Positions 22,931-36,035 are shown, numbered from the stretch's first letter. The stretch: DNA of 64,000 nucleotides from Parasponia andersonii (GCA_002914805.1 JXTB01000159.1:138421-202420); one strand, 5' to 3'. The notes: generated by a model from the letters alone, not told the origin. Numbers and translations are program-made.

Positions 22931-24436
22931 TCAGAGATGTTCCCACACTCGACCATTATCAACTGTCTCGGCAGTTTTGTGATTCCCATCTTTACTCACC
23001 TCGGCAAGGATTTGAGCCTTGCTAGCTTCTTCGTCCCAATTGATCCTAAAAACGAACACCAACAACAATGTTAGACAAGCAATAACACCCACTAAGAACC
23101 CCATCAACATTCCACCAAGCCCAAGCATAACCTTGAAAGCCAAGACTGCAGCCAACGGCAAGGCCACAAGGTAAAACCCACCAAGATTGGCATACATGGC
23201 TAACCAAGGTCTAGCTGTTCCCCTAACAATTCCTCCACAAACTGCTAATGGGAAGTTCACAATGTCCACCAAAGCCATGAGCAGCAGCATCTTCTTTACT
23301 CCTCTTATAATCCCCTTATCATGGCTGAACAAAGACCCCCAACTTCCTCTGGCTGCCACCATCACCAAGCAACATATCCAACCTGAGACCACACTCAGTG
23401 TCAGAGACACATAGGCTGACTGACGAGCAGGGCCTGCTCTGTTTGCGCCAAGCTCATTCGACGCACGGATTGAGGCACTTGTTGCTAGAGAAAGCATGAT
23501 GGAGAAGACCAAATAGTCGAAGTTTAGAACAATGGTTAGAATTCCAACCGCTTGTTTGGCGTTGTCAAGGTGCCCTGTCAATAGAACCAAAATCTCATAA
23601 CACCACCACTCAAGGCAGGTGGTGAGGCAACATGGTCCAGAAAGCTTAAGCAGCCTAATCCAATCTCCATAGCCTTGATCTAACCATCCTCCTTCCTTCC
23701 ACTTCCCTCCCTTTGAATTTTCCACCATGATTACATATATTGCCAGTACAGTTAGAACTAAGAGATCAGTGATCCATGAAGCCATGGAAACTCCCTGAAG
23801 ACCCTTCTCTTTGGCAAGGAAGATGTTGATTGGTACGTGAAAGGCGAGGGCCAGAGCATAGCTGAACATGATAGGAATTGTCGTGCTTTGTGAGCTCAAA
23901 TAGGCTTTGAGAGGATAAAGCAATGAGGTGATCACCAAATCAGGCAGAAGATAGAAAAGGTAGTTCTTTGCGACCACTGAAAGGTCTTCTTGTTGGCCAA
24001 AATGGATGAGGATTTTGTCGACATGGAGCCACAAGAAAGAAATAGGTACTGTTACTAACAGTAACAAAAAGATCGTCATGAGAAGGGTCTTGTGAAGGAG
24101 TTTGAAGTTTTTAGCTCCGTAAGCTTGGCCGCATATTGGTTCCATGGCGCCACAGAGCCCAGTGTGGACAGAAAAGCCGGTGACATTAGCAAAGGTTAAG
24201 CCAAGCGCACCACCAGCCAGCTGAAGCCCTCCAAGCCGTCCTAGAAATGCTGTTGTGATGGCCATCTTTGCGACCCATGTCAAATTCATGACAACCAATG
24301 GAACTACTATTCCTCGCTGCGTTTTCAGCTCTGATAGCACCATTTTGGCATAGTCGGCTGACCATTTTCGAGTACAAGGTTGGTTATTAGAGGCTGTTCT
24401 GTTTTGCTTTTCTTGCAAGTTTGTTGTTTCAGGCAT
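22931..24436 (-). CDS. MATE efflux transporter (DETOXIFICATION family)
   Basis: A single uninterrupted frame of 501 aa with no intron, normal length for the family. After a polar N-terminus, the first MATE half contains QLAGGALGLTFANVTG and GLCGAMEPICGQAYGAKN (about residues 72-110). The second half contains ECWWCYE-like LEWWCYEILVLLTG, NFDYLVFSIMLSLATSASI and SNELGANRAGPAR, followed by GGIVRGTARPWLAMYANLGG. About twelve hydrophobic spans are visible. MATE proteins export organic solutes or hormones using proton or sodium gradients across the plasma or vacuolar membrane. The sequence resembles the intronless Arabidopsis DTX48-DTX56 branch, perhaps DTX54/55; substrate and exact orthologue cannot be read from sequence. 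The start is the first ATG before the conserved WSADYAKMVLSELKTQ region. Confidence 0.95.
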   Translation of the reverse strand: MPETTNLQEKQNRTASNNQPCTRKWSADYAKMVLSELKTQRGIVVPLVVMNLTWVAKMAITTAFLGRLGGLQLAGGALGLTFANVTGFSVHTGLCGAMEPICGQAYGAKNFKLLHKTLLMTIFLLLLVTVPISFLWLHVDKILIHFGQQEDLSVVAKNYLFYLLPDLVITSLLYPLKAYLSSQSTTIPIMFSYALALAFHVPINIFLAKEKGLQGVSMASWITDLLVLTVLAIYVIMVENSKGGKWKEGGWLDQGYGDWIRLLKLSGPCCLTTCLEWWCYEILVLLTGHLDNAKQAVGILTIVLNFDYLVFSIMLSLATSASIRASNELGANRAGPARQSAYVSLTLSVVSGWICCLVMVAARGSWGSLFSHDKGIIRGVKKMLLLMALVDIVNFPLAVCGGIVRGTARPWLAMYANLGGFYLVALPLAAVLAFKVMLGLGGMLMGFLVGVIACLTLLLVFVFRINWDEEASKAQILAEVSKDGNHKTAETVDNGRVWEHL

Positions 24437-24640
24437 AACTTATGAGCAAAATGGCTTGGTGGGTTTCTTTCGGATTTGGACTTCTGAGAGTGAGAAAGTT
24501 AGGAATTTTGAGGCCTACTTTGGTGAGTTTGATTGTGTGTGAGTGCACGAGTCTCGTGACTAGTTAGAATATTAGAGAAGCAAATTGGGATGACATTTTG
24601 TAACGGCCAATTGTGGAAGAGTGAGAGGTGATGGTGGTGG

Positions 24641-24647
24641 ATTTATA
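24641..24647 (-). promoter_or_regulatory. Candidate TATA box of the MATE gene
   Basis: The minus strand reads CACTATAAATCC, 205 bases upstream of the start codon. It would give a leader of about 170 nt. No competing TATA match lies closer. Confidence 0.55.
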
Positions 24648-24659
24648 GTGCAAGGGTGC

Positions 24660-27600
24660 CATTCATGCTTAGTGCTTACTAATCCCCACGTTGGAATCTC
24701 TTGAGATTTTGGTGCCTGAAAGAAGATTAGAAAAATATACTCCTATTAATGTAGCTAGGAAAATAGTTTAATAGACAGAACCAAAAAGAAAATTACTTTG
24801 TAAGCCCAAAGCTCCTATCCCAAAGCTATTAAGCACTTTCTCCACAGCTTCAAGGCTACCCTCTATGTTGTCATAAAGATTCTAAAGAACATAAACCTGT
24901 GCATCTGAGTATAAGCATAGATGCATAAAGTGGAACCACATGATTCCTATTTAGATTTCAATAGATTAGCAATGTTGTTAACGCTTGAAAAAAAAATTCA
25001 AGACATTACTTTAGAAATAAAAGCCATCAACGTCTCGAGTTACAAGGCCTAATATTATTAACTCAATCGTTTCGAAAATTTAACGCAATTGGAATTGGAA
25101 TAGATTGTAAATTAAAATAGAGATAATTGTCAAAAAAAAAAAACTTTAGATAATGGTCTTTCTGTAATTTCAATAATATTTTTTACTTGCGCAAAATTAT
25201 ACTTTCATATTAAGAACTTCTAAATATATGTATCTTCTAAGCTAATTTTGACTAAGTTAATCTATTGTTTTAGGGCATTTTTAGTAGGAATTAAGTGTTT
25301 GCAACAATAATATGTTAACCTAATTAATTTGGATTCAATGTTTAATGAAGGAAAAAAATTGATTATTTAGTGAATAGAATGTGCAAATTTTTAGACATTC
25401 TTAATGTGTAGGTATTATTTTGCACAAGTCAAAAAATAGGGTTAAAGTTGTAGGAAAATCATAGTTTTTATTTATTTATTTTTTTAAGAGATAACCCAGC
25501 AAAATAAGGGATTTATTAGTGCTATATTTTGGCTGATTAAACCTCTTTCTAGTTTTTCTATCCTCCTCCATCCTAAATTATTGCGTTGAGAAGATAAATA
25601 AGATAATTCTAATAGCAAGTTAGTTACCATGGATTGTAGCACCATCTTTGGAAGCTAATGAAGTTTAAGGAAGAAGCAAGGTAATCATTAATTACTTTGA
25701 CAAATTTATTACCATTTGCCAAAGAAAACTAAGGAAGAAAACATTAGCTATGCTAAATCTCTTGATAGGATATGGATTCCTTCTAAAGGTTTCGAGTTCC
25801 ATCTCAAAATATTAACTCCTTCGAAAGAGTGAACTAAGTCCTTATAAATCCATTCTCGTTTTCATATTTGCCAGCATTGGATTTTCTCTACATACCAAAT
25901 TGTTCTTTATACATGTAATATCCAAGATTTTAGAATAATACATTCTAGCTTTATGGATGATCTAAAGCACTTAGGTAGCTCATGCCATAATCGTTGATGA
26001 TTAAAAGCTTGAATAGCTGGTGGACCGGTGGCAACTAGTTTATCAGAACATTTTATATATTTATTCTGTTTACATTTATTTTTCACTAAAGTCATTATCT
26101 CATATTTCATTATTTTTTTTAGTTGATAATAATATGCTCTCTTTATCATCTCAGTAAGTTAAGGTCGTGATTTTCGACAAAATATAGAAGTTAACTAAAG
26201 TAAATTAGTGGACTAACAGATTCCCATATAGTAGCTTACCTTTTTATTTATAATCTGTAAGTTCTTGGTTATAGAATGAGAAATTTCAAAGCACTGGAAA
26301 AAAAATAAAGGAAGATAAGCTATAATTCTGTGGTCCTTTTAAGGCCTTTAATCTTAATACCTCCAAGATGCTGTGCTGTGAGGAATAAAAGAGGCTATTT
26401 TCTGAAGGGCCTCTATTATAAAACTTTTATTTCATATTCCAAAGTCACCAATGGTTTATTGAGGTACTCCTTTTTTTTTTTTTTTTCACCTTCTTTAATC
26501 TAAAGATTATTTAATAATCTAGATCTTCGTCCGTCACTTTTCCTTGTGGGATTTATTTATTTATTTCTGAAATGAGGATAACAGGAATACGGCTTTATTG
26601 GCACTAAAGAGAACTCATTTATCATAGGAGATTAGCAGTGTCGCTTCCAAATAAAAAAAAAATAAGCTTGTTTTGAACTTAAATCCCCCTGATACAAATA
26701 AAATCAAGTCACCAGAAGTGTTGAACTTAGAAAATTATTCTCTCTATTTTTGTACATTTTTATTTCTTGTTTTAATATGACTAAACTCCTATTTTTTTTT
26801 CTTATCTCATTCTCAGCTTACTACTGAAAAAGATGTACAGAAAGGAAAAAAAAGGAAACCATAATTCAATTGCACTCAGCTGCTTACTATCTCAGTCTTT
26901 TTCATAATGTCCTAAAAATATGGGAAAGTAACTCCAATAAGGGACACACTCTATTTTTGGGAGAAAACCTGAAGCCAACAATAACCTAGCAATCACCCAA
27001 TTATGTCTTGGCAATAACAATTAACAGCGTTGAGTTAAAAATTTCATTAAATGAAGTGATACCAACTTTTCCACTTTAGAACAAAATGAACTATGTCAAT
27101 AATCTTGTTTTTGGCCCTTTGGACTACACTTATTGATGATCCAAATAATTCATCAATAATAAAGCTACCCATAAAAAAGTACAGCCTCAACCATGGACCA
27201 ATATAACCACACCATTCATTGTTTCTGCCTTTATTGTTCTTTTTATTGAAAAGGAAGGATTGTATGTTTCTTTATTTGAGCGCACTTGGCTTTCCAACTT
27301 GTTCCCCATTTATAAAGACTGCCTTAGCTCTAGTCAGTTTTGTTGTCTATTTCATATTTTTCTTTCTTTTAAGGCACAATATACCTATGCATATACATAT
27401 ACATATACACATCATCTATTCATGAATTTTAAAGTTCGAGCACAAACCAATCTGCATAGAGGTGGAGTTGGGTTAGTATCAACTATCAAGTCCACTAGTT
27501 TGGACATTAGCTCAATTATGTGTATTAAGGCACAAGGCAAAAATAGAAGATCAATAAATTTTTTTAAGTGGGCATCTGTTTTACATTGATTCTGATTGAG

Positions 27601-29144
27601 AATGTTAGTTACTTGTAAGAGATGAAGGTCAATGAGAGTCTGTAGTGCTCCCTCTATGTGCAAAATGATGTAAAGGTTGATGGATATAGGAATCAAGGAA
27701 AGGAAAAATAAATCTTCTAGACCAGGAATTATAATTTTTAACCAAATAATTAGGTTTATATTCAGTTGAATATGTAGTACTTTATTTGCAGCATTGTTGG
27801 GAATGTACTATGATTCAAAGGAATGAAAAAAAAAAAGATTAGAGAATGTATCTACAAGTTGCAACTTTAGCATAAATATAACCGAGATCAATGCTTAATT
27901 AAGATGATAAGTTTATATTTATTTATATAAACCACTCATATGCAATGCTTTTTTCAAGATATATGTATATATATATATATTATAGAAAGCAAGAGAGAGG
28001 CACCTGGACTTTTCCACTTTATTTATAGAAGCACCTTTTGTGAAAGTTGCAGTAGGTGATAAGGTTGGGTAGCTGAAAGACAAGTCCAAAGACAGGAGAG
28101 GATCAACTTTAAACTAAATCAATTATCAACTGGTTGAGCTTTACCAAAACTCATAAAATTTTCATACATGAAGCACAAACGTTGGGTATTAAGAGGAAGT
28201 TCAATGAAGCAAAACTGTGGTTTAAGTTCCTTGTGACAGCCAACAAATCAGTTAACATAAATAGGGTCACTCTCAGCCATAAAGTACGCCAACCATTCTG
28301 CCAAGCTGAATTAATGACACTGAAAATGACACTCCATAGATCTGCTTCAACACATTTCATGTTAATCTCTAACTGTCTACAATTTGTACAAGCAATGATA
28401 CGAAAGAGTCATGAGCTGTTATAGATAAGTGGACCTGATTTTTCATTAAAATTCTTGCTCTGATTTTTATTTATTTTTAAGATTAAAACACATTGGGCCT
28501 AATATTTTCTTTTTCGAAAATAATTGGTAGGCTTGTGGCGAAGAGCCTGCTTAAGTACGAGCATAAATATTCTTCATTGTACCAAAAATTTTCTACGCCG
28601 TACAGAACGTTGGGATCCACTTATGAACGACTGTGAATCCATGATTGCACAGACACGTCTAACACATATGAACATAGTAGGCCTTTTTAACCATTTTCCT
28701 CTTCCCCTATCATTGGCATTAAATCAATCTTAGGCTGCCGCATAATTGTGAAAACTATTAGTACTACAAAACAAGAATCATGGTAAAAGCAAGGAAAAAG
28801 GAGCAACTCCAACAATCATAAGCTCTAATGGTAATGAACAAAACTTTCTCAAATAATAATAATCAAGTACCTAAAAAAACAATATTGATTCACTGCTGGC
28901 CACTTAGGGCATGATCAAATTCCCATGGTTAAGAAAAATTGGTCTAATTTTGGATTTCACTGAACATTTTAGTAGTGAACTGACATTGACCAGTACGACT
29001 AACCAAAAGAACAAAATGCCTATATATATCTATATCTATACACATTCACATGCATGCTTAGTTTCGCCGAGCACAGATGTGAAACTGAGAGAATTCATAC
29101 CAAGTAATTGTTCAAAGCAACGGTTATGTCTGTCCTCTAGGATC
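24660..29144. other. Intergenic AT-rich DNA
   Basis: The first few hundred bases are upstream DNA of the MATE gene. The rest shows no recognisable gene. A short (CATATA)n run lies at about 27388-27412. The frames at 25907-26149, 27219-27696, 28134-28424 and 28524-28733 are short, lack family matches and overlap on both strands. No tRNA or known miRNA sequence was seen. Confidence 0.6.
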
Positions 29145-29152
29145 TAGTTGTA

Positions 29153-29358
29153 GGAACGGGATCCCCTGTCCAATTTTTCTGTCTGATTGTCTGTCCAACT
29201 AATAAGAAAATGACACCTCGTTAAAATGCATCTCATATATGTAATGGAAAAAAGCACAAGCATCGTTTACCTGAAAAAAAAAAAAAAAAAAAATCATTCA
29301 ATCTCTCTCTAGTTGGACAGAGAATTAGACAGAAAAATTGGACAGGGATACCGTTCCC
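29153..29358. mobile_element. hAT-type MITE with 8-bp target duplication
   Basis: A 206-bp element with terminal inverted repeats of about 45 bases: the left end GGAACGGGATCCCCTGTCC and the reverse complement of the right end GGGAACGGTATCCCTGTCC both continue CAATTTTTCTGTCT. Perfect 8-bp direct repeats TAGTTGTA flank it at 29145-29152 and 29359-29366. An 8-bp duplication is the hallmark of hAT transposons. The interior includes an A-run at about 29274-29293 and no coding frame, so it is non-autonomous. Confidence 0.9.
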
Positions 29359-29366
29359 TAGTTGTA

Positions 29367-30930
29367 ATCCACATGGCAATATGAGAAGCTATCCCAGAGA
29401 TAAAATAGCACATGGAGCCATAATAATATTCTTATCCCAAGTACTCATTCATGTCAAGTTCTCGACATTTTTTGATCCTATGTACATATATTTTAATGAA
29501 TAAGGCTTTTTGTAATATGAGAAGTGACCCTACAATTTCTCTGGTCTTGCATACTTAGCCTAATTAAGTTATTTAACCAAGTGGGTTAGTAGGTCTTCGA
29601 CTAATGAAAACAGCCAAAATTCTTATCTTGGTTTAAGTGCTCATTTTTGGCTACCGTGGAAGCTTCTAACCAGATATACACCAAATCTGTAATGAAAAGT
29701 GCATAGTTTTAAATGTTTGAAGAATTTAAACTTGTGATATTGCGGCTTGTAGAGCCGAGAGGGCTGGGCTATGGTAAATTAGATATTCCACTAAGAGAAT
29801 GGAAAATTATATCCTTGAGGACAAAAACTTGGATTCTGAGGTTGGGCATGCTGGATATCACTATCTGATGATGTCATATCACGAAAATGAAGACTAGTTG
29901 GTGGAAACCTCACTATCTAAGTGATACCAATGAAAAACGACCTTGGTCTATAACGAAATGGATAAATATTCTAAAGTTAATATAATAGTCTGGGGAGGTT
30001 ATTATAGTGGGATGATAGGTGTACCTCTTTGCTTTGTCCATATGCTAAAGGCTTGTGCTTAAATGACACATTAGACTGGTACCAAATATTTGAACCAATC
30101 AATGAAGATTGAGGTGTTTTGGCATATCTAACACGACACCTAACTAAAGACATGGTTTTTGTAGAACCCAGGAATCTTCTTGTTCTTTCTTTCTTTTCTT
30201 TTCTTTTTTTTTTTTTTCCCCAAGTCCCCATTTAAAATTTCAGTCATTGTAATCAAATTTGACTCCCTAGGCAATATAGTTTCCAATGTAAATCAATTTT
30301 ACCCTTAATGTTAATGGGGCTTCACTTATATGTTAACCTTGGGAAATAATTTGTAGTGCTAGAAAGAGGCACCCGTTTTGCTAATGCTACAATTTGTGTA
30401 TTTATTTATTTATTTATTTTTTAGTAATCATGAGCTAGAGTTTATTGATAGAAAAGGTCTGCAACACAATTCAACCTTTTCTAATCATTAACCAAAGATT
30501 TGGGCTCAAGTCACACAAGTCACAACCCATTTTCTTTATATGAGAAGACGCATCAAACTGTTTGACGTCTTTGGTGTTATAATATTTTTTGCCCTTCTAT
30601 CGTTTATGCTCCCAATTTTGTCTTTGTTTGATTTATGTTGGTGTTAAAACATATAATTTTTGTTTTTCTTATTGGTAATTAATAAACTACATGATATATG
30701 GATACATGCTATTATTTTCTCAAACTCACTCTGTTAATAATTTATTAATGATTTCCCCTGTTTGTTTATGTTATATAAGCCAAGTTTCAAGATTTTGTTC
30801 TGTTTCATTCACGGAAAAAAGAAAAAAAAAAAAGAAAGAAAAAAAAAGGGAGAGATTTTGTTCTGTTTAGTGTCGGGAAAAAAGAAAAAAGTTCTATTTT
30901 GTTTTTTTAACTTCACAAATGTAAATTCCC

Positions 30931-30977
<47 letters not shown>

Positions 30978-31249
30978 TAAATAAAATACAGTTGTAGCAT
31001 CATTATAAATTTTCCATTCCTCATTTTCCTTATGTTTTTTTTTAATGAATATTGAAAAAGAATTATAATGTTTTATAACTGGGAGAGAAATACATTGTTC
31101 TTATTAAAAAAAACATTCTTTTTCTTGCTATCATTTTTAAAAATAAAAATAAAAATTCACAGCAGTTTTTAATCTTTTCACAGAAAAAAAATCCTCTAGT
31201 TTTGTGAGTCATCATTTCAATATTTGTTAATTTGTTAAATTGTAATATG
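29367..31249. other. Intergenic AT-rich DNA
   Basis: No gene recognised. Low-complexity A/G and T runs lie around 30195-30220 and 30815-30890, and a (TA)n microsatellite at about 30937-30975. The frames crossing these runs are artefacts of low complexity. Confidence 0.65.
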
Positions 31250-31254
31250 TAAAC

Positions 31255-31946
31255 TATTAGGAGATCGGTTTTGCGGAAGCGATAATACAGCTAAAATACG
31301 AGTTGAGAAAATTTGGGTAAAATGAAATAAATAAGGTACACAAAAGAATTAACGTAGTTCACCCAACTTATGCTACGTCCACGGACAAGGCTGTGAAGAA
31401 TTTCACTATGAAGAAGAGATTACAACTCACTTCTCTCTAAATATAAGGAGAGAACAAATGTATCTCTCTCTCTCTTGAAATAAGAGAAAACACTCTCTCT
31501 AAACAATTTAGGAGAAAACGAGTGGGACACTAAGAGAAATTCCTAGGCTTGAATTCTCTCTTAGAAAGGAAGATGATATAGAATGGGATGCAAAACAAGT
31601 GATGAAGCCCTCCGTATTTATAGAACTTAAAAGGTGGTGTGAACACCATCTTTTACTATTACTATTACGGCTGCTCTTTTCACTATTCCTATTGCGGCTG
31701 CCCTTTTTAATATTCCTATTGCGGCTTTCCTTTTTACTATTCCTATTGCGGCTGCCTTTTTATTATTCCTATTGCGGCTGCTCTTTTCACTATTCCTATT
31801 GCGGCTGCCCTTTTTAATATTCCTATTGCAGCTTTCCTTTTTACTATTCCTATTGCGGCTGCCTTTTTATTATTCCTATTGTGGCTGCCTTTTTAATGTT
31901 CCTATTGCGGCTAGTTGGTGAGCTGCAATTATTGATTTGTTCAACA
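31255..31946 (-). repeat. 3' LTR of the copia element
   Basis: 692 bp. On the minus strand it begins TGTTGAACAAATCAATAATT directly after the polypurine tract. The outer end reads TA where the other LTR has TG, so the terminal CA is mutated on the minus strand. It contains a ten-unit minisatellite at about 31650-31915. Confidence 0.93.
31650..31915 (-). repeat. 26-bp minisatellite inside the 3' LTR, 10 units
   Basis: Units of the type CTATTCCTATTGCGGCTGCC. Four unit variants occur in the order A-B-C-D, then again A-B-C-D, so the array contains a duplicated four-unit block. The partner array in the other LTR has seven units. The three-unit difference (about 78 bp) accounts for the 79-bp length difference between the LTRs. 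Confidence 0.85.
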
Positions 31947-32031
31947 TTCTCCCACTTGAAGACTTGATTTTAATCATGTCTTCACACTTGATGAATCTTT
32001 ATTTTCTTCCATTGTAAATTCTTTATGCTGC

Positions 32032-35000
32032 TTATATTTCTACTAGGCCAAATAAGGATCTACACCATTGGAACTTGTCAGTGTTGATTGGTTTGGTTAA
32101 AGCATCTGCTAGGTTCTTCTTTGTGTGAATCTTCTTCATGTCCATACTTCTATCTTCTACTATTTCTCGAACAAAGTGATATTGAAAGCCAATGTGCTTT
32201 GTCCTAGAATGAAATACTGGATTCCTTACAATATACAAGGCACTTTGACTGTCACAAAATAGAGAAATCTTTTCTTCTTTGTGCCCGAGCTCTTCCAATA
32301 ACCTTTGAATCCAAATAGCCTCTTTACAAACTTGTGTAGCTGCCATGTATTCTGTTTCTGTTGTAGATAAAGCCACAACAGTTTGTAGTTTCGAAACCCA
32401 GCTTACAGCTCCTTTTGCAAGAGTAAACACATAGCCTGTAGTAGATTTTCGTTTGTCAAGATCACCGGCAAAATTTGAATCAACATATCCTCTGACAGTA
32501 AATTCTGATCCTCCGTAACATAATGCAGCATCTGAGGTTCATTTGATATATCTCAGAATTCTCTTCACAGTATTCCAATGCTCTCCACCAGGATTCGCCA
32601 TATATCGACCGACCGCTCCCACTGCTTGTGCAATATCTGGTCTTGTACATATCATAGTGAACATTAGGTTTCCCATTGCTGATGCATACGGTATTCGAAA
32701 CATCTCCATCCTCTTTGCATCATTGCTAGAACACATCCTAGAGGATAACTTGAAGTTAACAGGAAGTGGGGTAGAAATCGACTTACAATCTTGCATATTG
32801 AAGCGGCGCAAGATTTTCTTCAAATAATTTTTCTGAGAAAGCCGATTTTTCCTGTTACCTCTGTCTCGGTGAATTTGCATCCTAGAGTCTTGTTTGTTGG
32901 TCCCAAGTCTTTCATATCAAATTCTCTAACTAACTGTGCCTTGAATTCTTGGATTCTGCTTTTGTTGGGGCCCGCTACCAACATGTCATCCACGTACAAT
33001 AATAAGATAATGAAATCACTATCTTTATTAAACTTCCTGAAGTATGTGCAGTGGACTGAACTGAGTCTGTTGTACCCAAGGCTTATGATGAAGGAATCAA
33101 ATCTTTTATACCAGCACCTCGGCGCCTGTTTAAGACTGTATAGAGATTTGTTCAATCTGCAGACCAAGTTCTCCTTGCCTGTTTCAGCTGGTTGGAGCAT
33201 ATAAATCTCTTCTTCAAGTTCTCCATGAAGAAAAGCAGTTTTCACATCTAGCTAGATGTAGGTCAAACGTAGCACACATCGCCAGAACCACTCTAATTGT
33301 TGTCAGTCGAACTACAGATGAAAATATCTCATTGAAGTCAATACCTTCTTTCTGAGCATATCCTTTTATCACCAATCTCGCACGATACTGCTCTACTTGA
33401 TCATTGCTATCACGCTTGATCTTGTAGACCCATTTGTTGCCAATAGCCTTCCTTCTTTGTGGTAGCGAAACAAGATCCCATGTCTTGTTCTTGTGAAAGG
33501 TTTCAATCTCTTCTTGCATTGCTGTCATCTATAGAGATACATCCGGGCTTTTGGTAGCCTCATGAAAAGTTGTTGGCTCTCCATCCTCTGTTAAAAGACA
33601 GTATGCAATATTGCTCTTAGTGATATAATCTGAGTGCCATGCCAGTGTTCTTCTCTCACGAGTTGACTGACAAATTTCAGAAGCCTCTTCCTCGACTGGT
33701 TCTTCTACTTCGTACTCAGGTGCTACTTCAGAAGAATATGAATCTTCAGTATTCTTTTCTACCTGAACTATAGTAGTTTCTGGTCTGCTAACGTCTCCCT
33801 TCTCTTGCAGTTTATTCTCTACAAATATCACATCTCTACTGATGACAACCTTATGGGCAGTGGGATCTCATAAGCGATATCCCTTGACTCCATTAGCATA
33901 TCCTAAGAGTACACACCTTCTGGACTTTGAATCCAATTTTGTGATTTCTTGAGCGTTGTACATCACGTACACAGGACATCCAAATATATGTAAGCGAGAA
34001 TAATCAGCTGGCTTACCAGTCCATATCTCCATCGGTGTCTTCAGATCAATTGCTGTTGATGGAGATCGATTAATCACATAACAGGCGGTTTTGACTGCTT
34101 CTGCCCAGAATGTCTTGGGTAGATCTGCAGCTTTCAACATTGCTCTTATTCTTTCCAACAAGGTTCTGTTCATCTACTCTGCCACTCCATTTTGTTGAGG
34201 AGTGTACGCTACTGTGAACTGCCTCTTAATTCCTTCTTATTGACAGAAGTTATTAAATTCATCGCTTGTATCTTCTCCTCCATTGTCTGTCCTTAAACAC
34301 TTGATCTTTTCTCTAGATTCAAGCTCTATCCGTGTTTTGAATATTTTGAAGACTGAAAACACATTTGCCTTCCTCTTGATAGGATACACCGAACATCTCC
34401 TAGAGTGATCATCAATAAAAGATACAAAGTATCTAGCTCCTCCTAGGGACATTACCGATGCTTGCTAAACATCAGAGTGAACTAGGTCTAGAACTTTTTT
34501 ACTTCTAGAACTGGATGTGCAAAACTTTAATTTATGCTGCTTGCTTGTGACACAATGTCCACAAAAGGGTAAAGATACCTTTGTGAGACCAGGAAGCAAC
34601 CTCCATTCAGAGAGAATCTTCAAGCCTCATTCCGACATATGGCCAAGCTTACGATGCCACATCATCATTGATTCTTCTCCGAAATTTGTTGAAGCAATGA
34701 TGCCTCAGCTTCCATCAGTGTATCTCCTTTAAGTATGTATAGATTCATAGCAATTTTCTCTACCTTCATTACTACAAGCGCGCCCTTCATAATCTTCATG
34801 ATCCCATTCTCGATACGAGTTTTGCAACCAAGGTTATCTAATTGTCCCAAAGACAATAGATTTTTCTTCAGGCCTTTCACATGTCGCACTTCTTGAATAG
34901 TACGAATAGTGTCATCATATATCTTTATCTTGATAGGACCAATCCCAGCGATCTCTAAGGCATGATCGTTACCCATGAATACAGATCCTTTAGAGACAAG

Positions 35001-35954
35001 TTCATATGTGTGAAACCATTCTCTGTGAGAAGTCATGTGCCATGTTGCTCCCGAATCCATTAACCAAACATCAGTGAGCTGTAGTCTGTCTTTAGAAATT
35101 GTTGCTGCTTCACTATACAGGATTTCTCCATCATATGAAGTACTTGCAACATTCCCCTGAGCATTTGATAACTCGGGGTCCTTCCCTCTGGAATCTTCAT
35201 TCTTCTTGAGTTGCCAACACTCCCTTTTGACGTGCCCTTTCTTGCCACAGTGATAACATTTGACATTCTTCTTACTTCTTGACTTTGATCTACCATGACT
35301 CTGACTCCAACTGGGGCCACGTTCTGTTAATTTCCCTCTCATTGTCAAAGCCTCTACTTACTGTGAACTTGCTAATCTATCTTCCCTGTTCTTACACCGA
35401 TTTTCTTCTTCGAGAACAGCAGCTGTAAGATCGTTAAAAACTAGAGTTGTAGCATTGCTGGTCATATTTATAATGAGTTGATCATACGAATTAAGTAGAC
35501 TCTGAAGTAAGAATTCTGCACATTCATTATCCTCTATTTTATACTCCATTATTGTGAGCTGTGAGAATAAAGTATTGAGGGTATTGATGTGGTCAGTCAC
35601 CGTTGTTAATTCCACCATCCGAAGGGTATAAAGCCTTCTCTTCAAGAAAATTTTATTGTGAAGCGACTTGGCCTGATACAGCTTTGTCAATGTATCCCAT
35701 ATCTCCTTGGCTGACTTCTTCTCCTATATGCTCAACAGGACTCCATCTGCTAGTGCCAGATATAAGTTAGCGATAGTATTGCTATCCATCTCGTCCCACC
35801 TTTTATAATCAGTAATCTCAGCAGGCCTTTCCCCAATTGCTGCTAGGCAATTATCTTTTCTCAAGATTGTCTTTATCTTCATTTTCCACAAAGAGAAATT
35901 GTTCCCATTAAACTTCTCAATATCAAATTTTGCCGCAATTTTTGTTCACCATGA
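32032..35954 (-). pseudogene. Decayed gag-pol of the copia element
   Basis: Broken minus-strand frame from ATG 35954 to the stop at 32032. In order: gag (KFDIEKFNGNNFSLWKMK-type start), CCHC knuckle (CYHCGKKGHVKREC, about 35245), protease (WLMDSGATWHMT), integrase core (FVSFIDDHSR; CLRTDNGGE; the usual NGVAE region), reverse transcriptase (KTAFLHGELEEEIYM; LLYVDDMLVAG) and RNase H (STTETEYMAATQVCKEAIW; CDSQSAL). Breaks include a frameshift just after the ATG, in-frame stops at 35724-35726 and at about 35352, 34463, 34241, 34172, 33867 and 33529, a small deletion near 33245 and a frameshift near 32850. Most stops fit C-to-T change on one strand or the other. The protein cannot be made intact. 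Confidence 0.92.
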
Positions 35955-36021
35955 TTTGTTCAATTACCACCGTTTCACTATACGTGAACAGTACCGTATA
36001 CGTGAATAGTACTCCACCAAT

Positions 36022-36034
36022 GGCTCTGATACCA
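36022..36034 (-). other. Primer-binding site of the copia element
   Basis: The minus-strand sequence TGGTATCAGAGCC lies one base inside the 5' LTR and matches the 3' end of plant initiator tRNA-Met, the usual primer of copia elements. Confidence 0.9.
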
Positions 36035-36035
36035 C

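Noticed and set aside
27260..27696. Open frames of about 100 codons on both strands
   Set aside because: Overlapping on opposite strands, cross a (CATATA)n repeat, and match no family.
30762..31024. Frames rich in Lys or Phe/Ile-Tyr repeats
   Set aside because: They are translations of poly-A/G and (TA)n runs.
31599..31817. Leucine-rich repeat-like frame in the copia LTR (also 36380-36629)
   Set aside because: It is the translation of the 26-bp LTR minisatellite, not a protein domain.
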